Positions 63,771 through 64,000 of a stretch of 64,000 bases of DNA are shown here, one piece after another (positions within the stretch are counted from its first letter, which is position 1; each line of letters starts with the position of its first letter). Made by a program: the position numbers and the translations under genes. The stretch spans positions 62,001 to 126,000 of the forward strand of contig NZ_SIHX01000006.1 in the NCBI RefSeq assembly GCF_004320525.1. Reading direction: 5' to 3'. Below the pieces are notes generated by a model, which did no database searches, was not told the DNA's origin, and worked only from the letters and a program-made list of their open reading frames with translations. This stretch comes from Arthrobacter sp. S39 (lineage in GTDB: Bacteria; Actinomycetota; Actinomycetes; Actinomycetales; Micrococcaceae).

Positions 63771-64000
63771 GTGTCTCAGCTCGATTCACTTTTCAACCCC
63801 AAGAATGTAGTTGTTTTCGGGGTTTCACCCACCCGAGCGTCGGGAGGTAACAAAATCCTCCATGAACTGCATGACGGCGGTTTCGAAGGACCCGTATACG
63901 CCATCGGACGGTCTGAGGGGGAGTTCGAAGGAACCAAAATCTATGCGTCCATAAAGGACCTTCCCGAGGTGCCTGACCTCGTCTTCAGCGCCGTAGGCAT
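63771..64000 (+). CDS. NDP-forming acyl-CoA synthetase, 3' end cut by the window
   Basis: The first 76 residues form the CoA-binding Rossmann domain of acetate--CoA ligase (ADP-forming)/acyl-CoA synthetases: SLFNPKNVVVFGVSPTRASG, then NKILHELHDGGFEGPVYAIG and IKDLPEVPDLVFSAVG. GTG at 63771 follows AGGAA by about six bases; an ATG at 63756 is in frame but has no ribosome site. Full-length members add a ligase domain and an ATP-grasp domain beyond the window. Control by the TACGTA sites upstream is inferred. Confidence 0.85.
   Translation, partial: MSQLDSLFNPKNVVVFGVSPTRASGGNKILHELHDGGFEGPVYAIGRSEGEFEGTKIYASIKDLPEVPDLVFSAVG

Overview
The window is high-GC actinobacterial DNA with dense, often ATGA-overlapping genes and GGAGG-type ribosome binding sites. 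The gene set fits a soil member of the Micrococcaceae such as Arthrobacter, Pseudarthrobacter or Paenarthrobacter; that assignment is inferred from gene content and style, not from a marker gene. Both ends cut genes: gluconokinase on the left and an NDP-forming acyl-CoA synthetase on the right.

0-27.5 kb is mostly ordinary chromosome. A sugar operon on the minus strand (GH32 fructosidase, lipoprotein binding protein, two permeases, LacI regulator) has two matching operators in front of it. Next come a very large membrane-anchored BTAD/nSTAND/beta-propeller regulator divergent from a LamG lipoprotein, katG, an MHS-family transporter, a paired SMR exporter, a cysteine hydrolase with a divergent GlxA-type AraC regulator, and a run of two luciferase-like oxidoreductases and DoxX behind a MarR gene with three palindromic operators. 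After these lie dtd and a heterodimeric ABC exporter with one degenerate ATP site.

27.5-40.6 kb is an accessory patchwork between the ABC exporter and metH, both of which are intact in the window. It holds three decayed pieces made from those same two genes: an ABC fragment at 28.4 kb and two metH-to-ABC chimeras at 34.0 and 36.0-37.6 kb. The larger chimera has two short internal inversions. Between the pieces lie a DUF6421/SDR/threonine aldolase operon, an amino acid permease, a lower-GC cassette of three unknown genes, and a divergent TIR-domain/membrane-protein pair that could be a defence module.

44.5-60.7 kb is a catabolic regulon. On the minus strand are an SDR, a beta-keto acid cleavage enzyme (BKACE), CoA-transferase A and B, thiolase, glycerate kinase and a gamma-carbonic anhydrase-like protein, followed outward by a LacI regulator, a cupin and a 3-hydroxyacyl-CoA-dehydrogenase-family enzyme. 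A plus-strand pair (2-hydroxyacid dehydrogenase and FMN-dependent lactate/glycolate oxidase) and an MFS transporter complete it. A shared 14-bp operator, TTAAGCAACGTTAA or close variants, lies at the LacI gene, in the 54.4 kb divergent region and beside the transporter. The logic is: a beta-hydroxy acid is oxidised to a beta-keto acid; BKACE with acetyl-CoA gives acetoacetate plus a short acyl-CoA; CoA-transferase and thiolase recover acetyl-CoA; and the C2/C3 product feeds hydroxyacid oxidation and glycerate kinase.

60.3-64 kb holds gene remnants (gamma-carbonic anhydrase-like, Old Yellow Enzyme C-terminus), a SnoaL/MBL-hydrolase/MarR set with a 9-bp-arm palindrome, and the start of the acyl-CoA synthetase behind three TACGTA operator-like sites. 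No tRNA, rRNA, CRISPR array or intact insertion sequence was seen.
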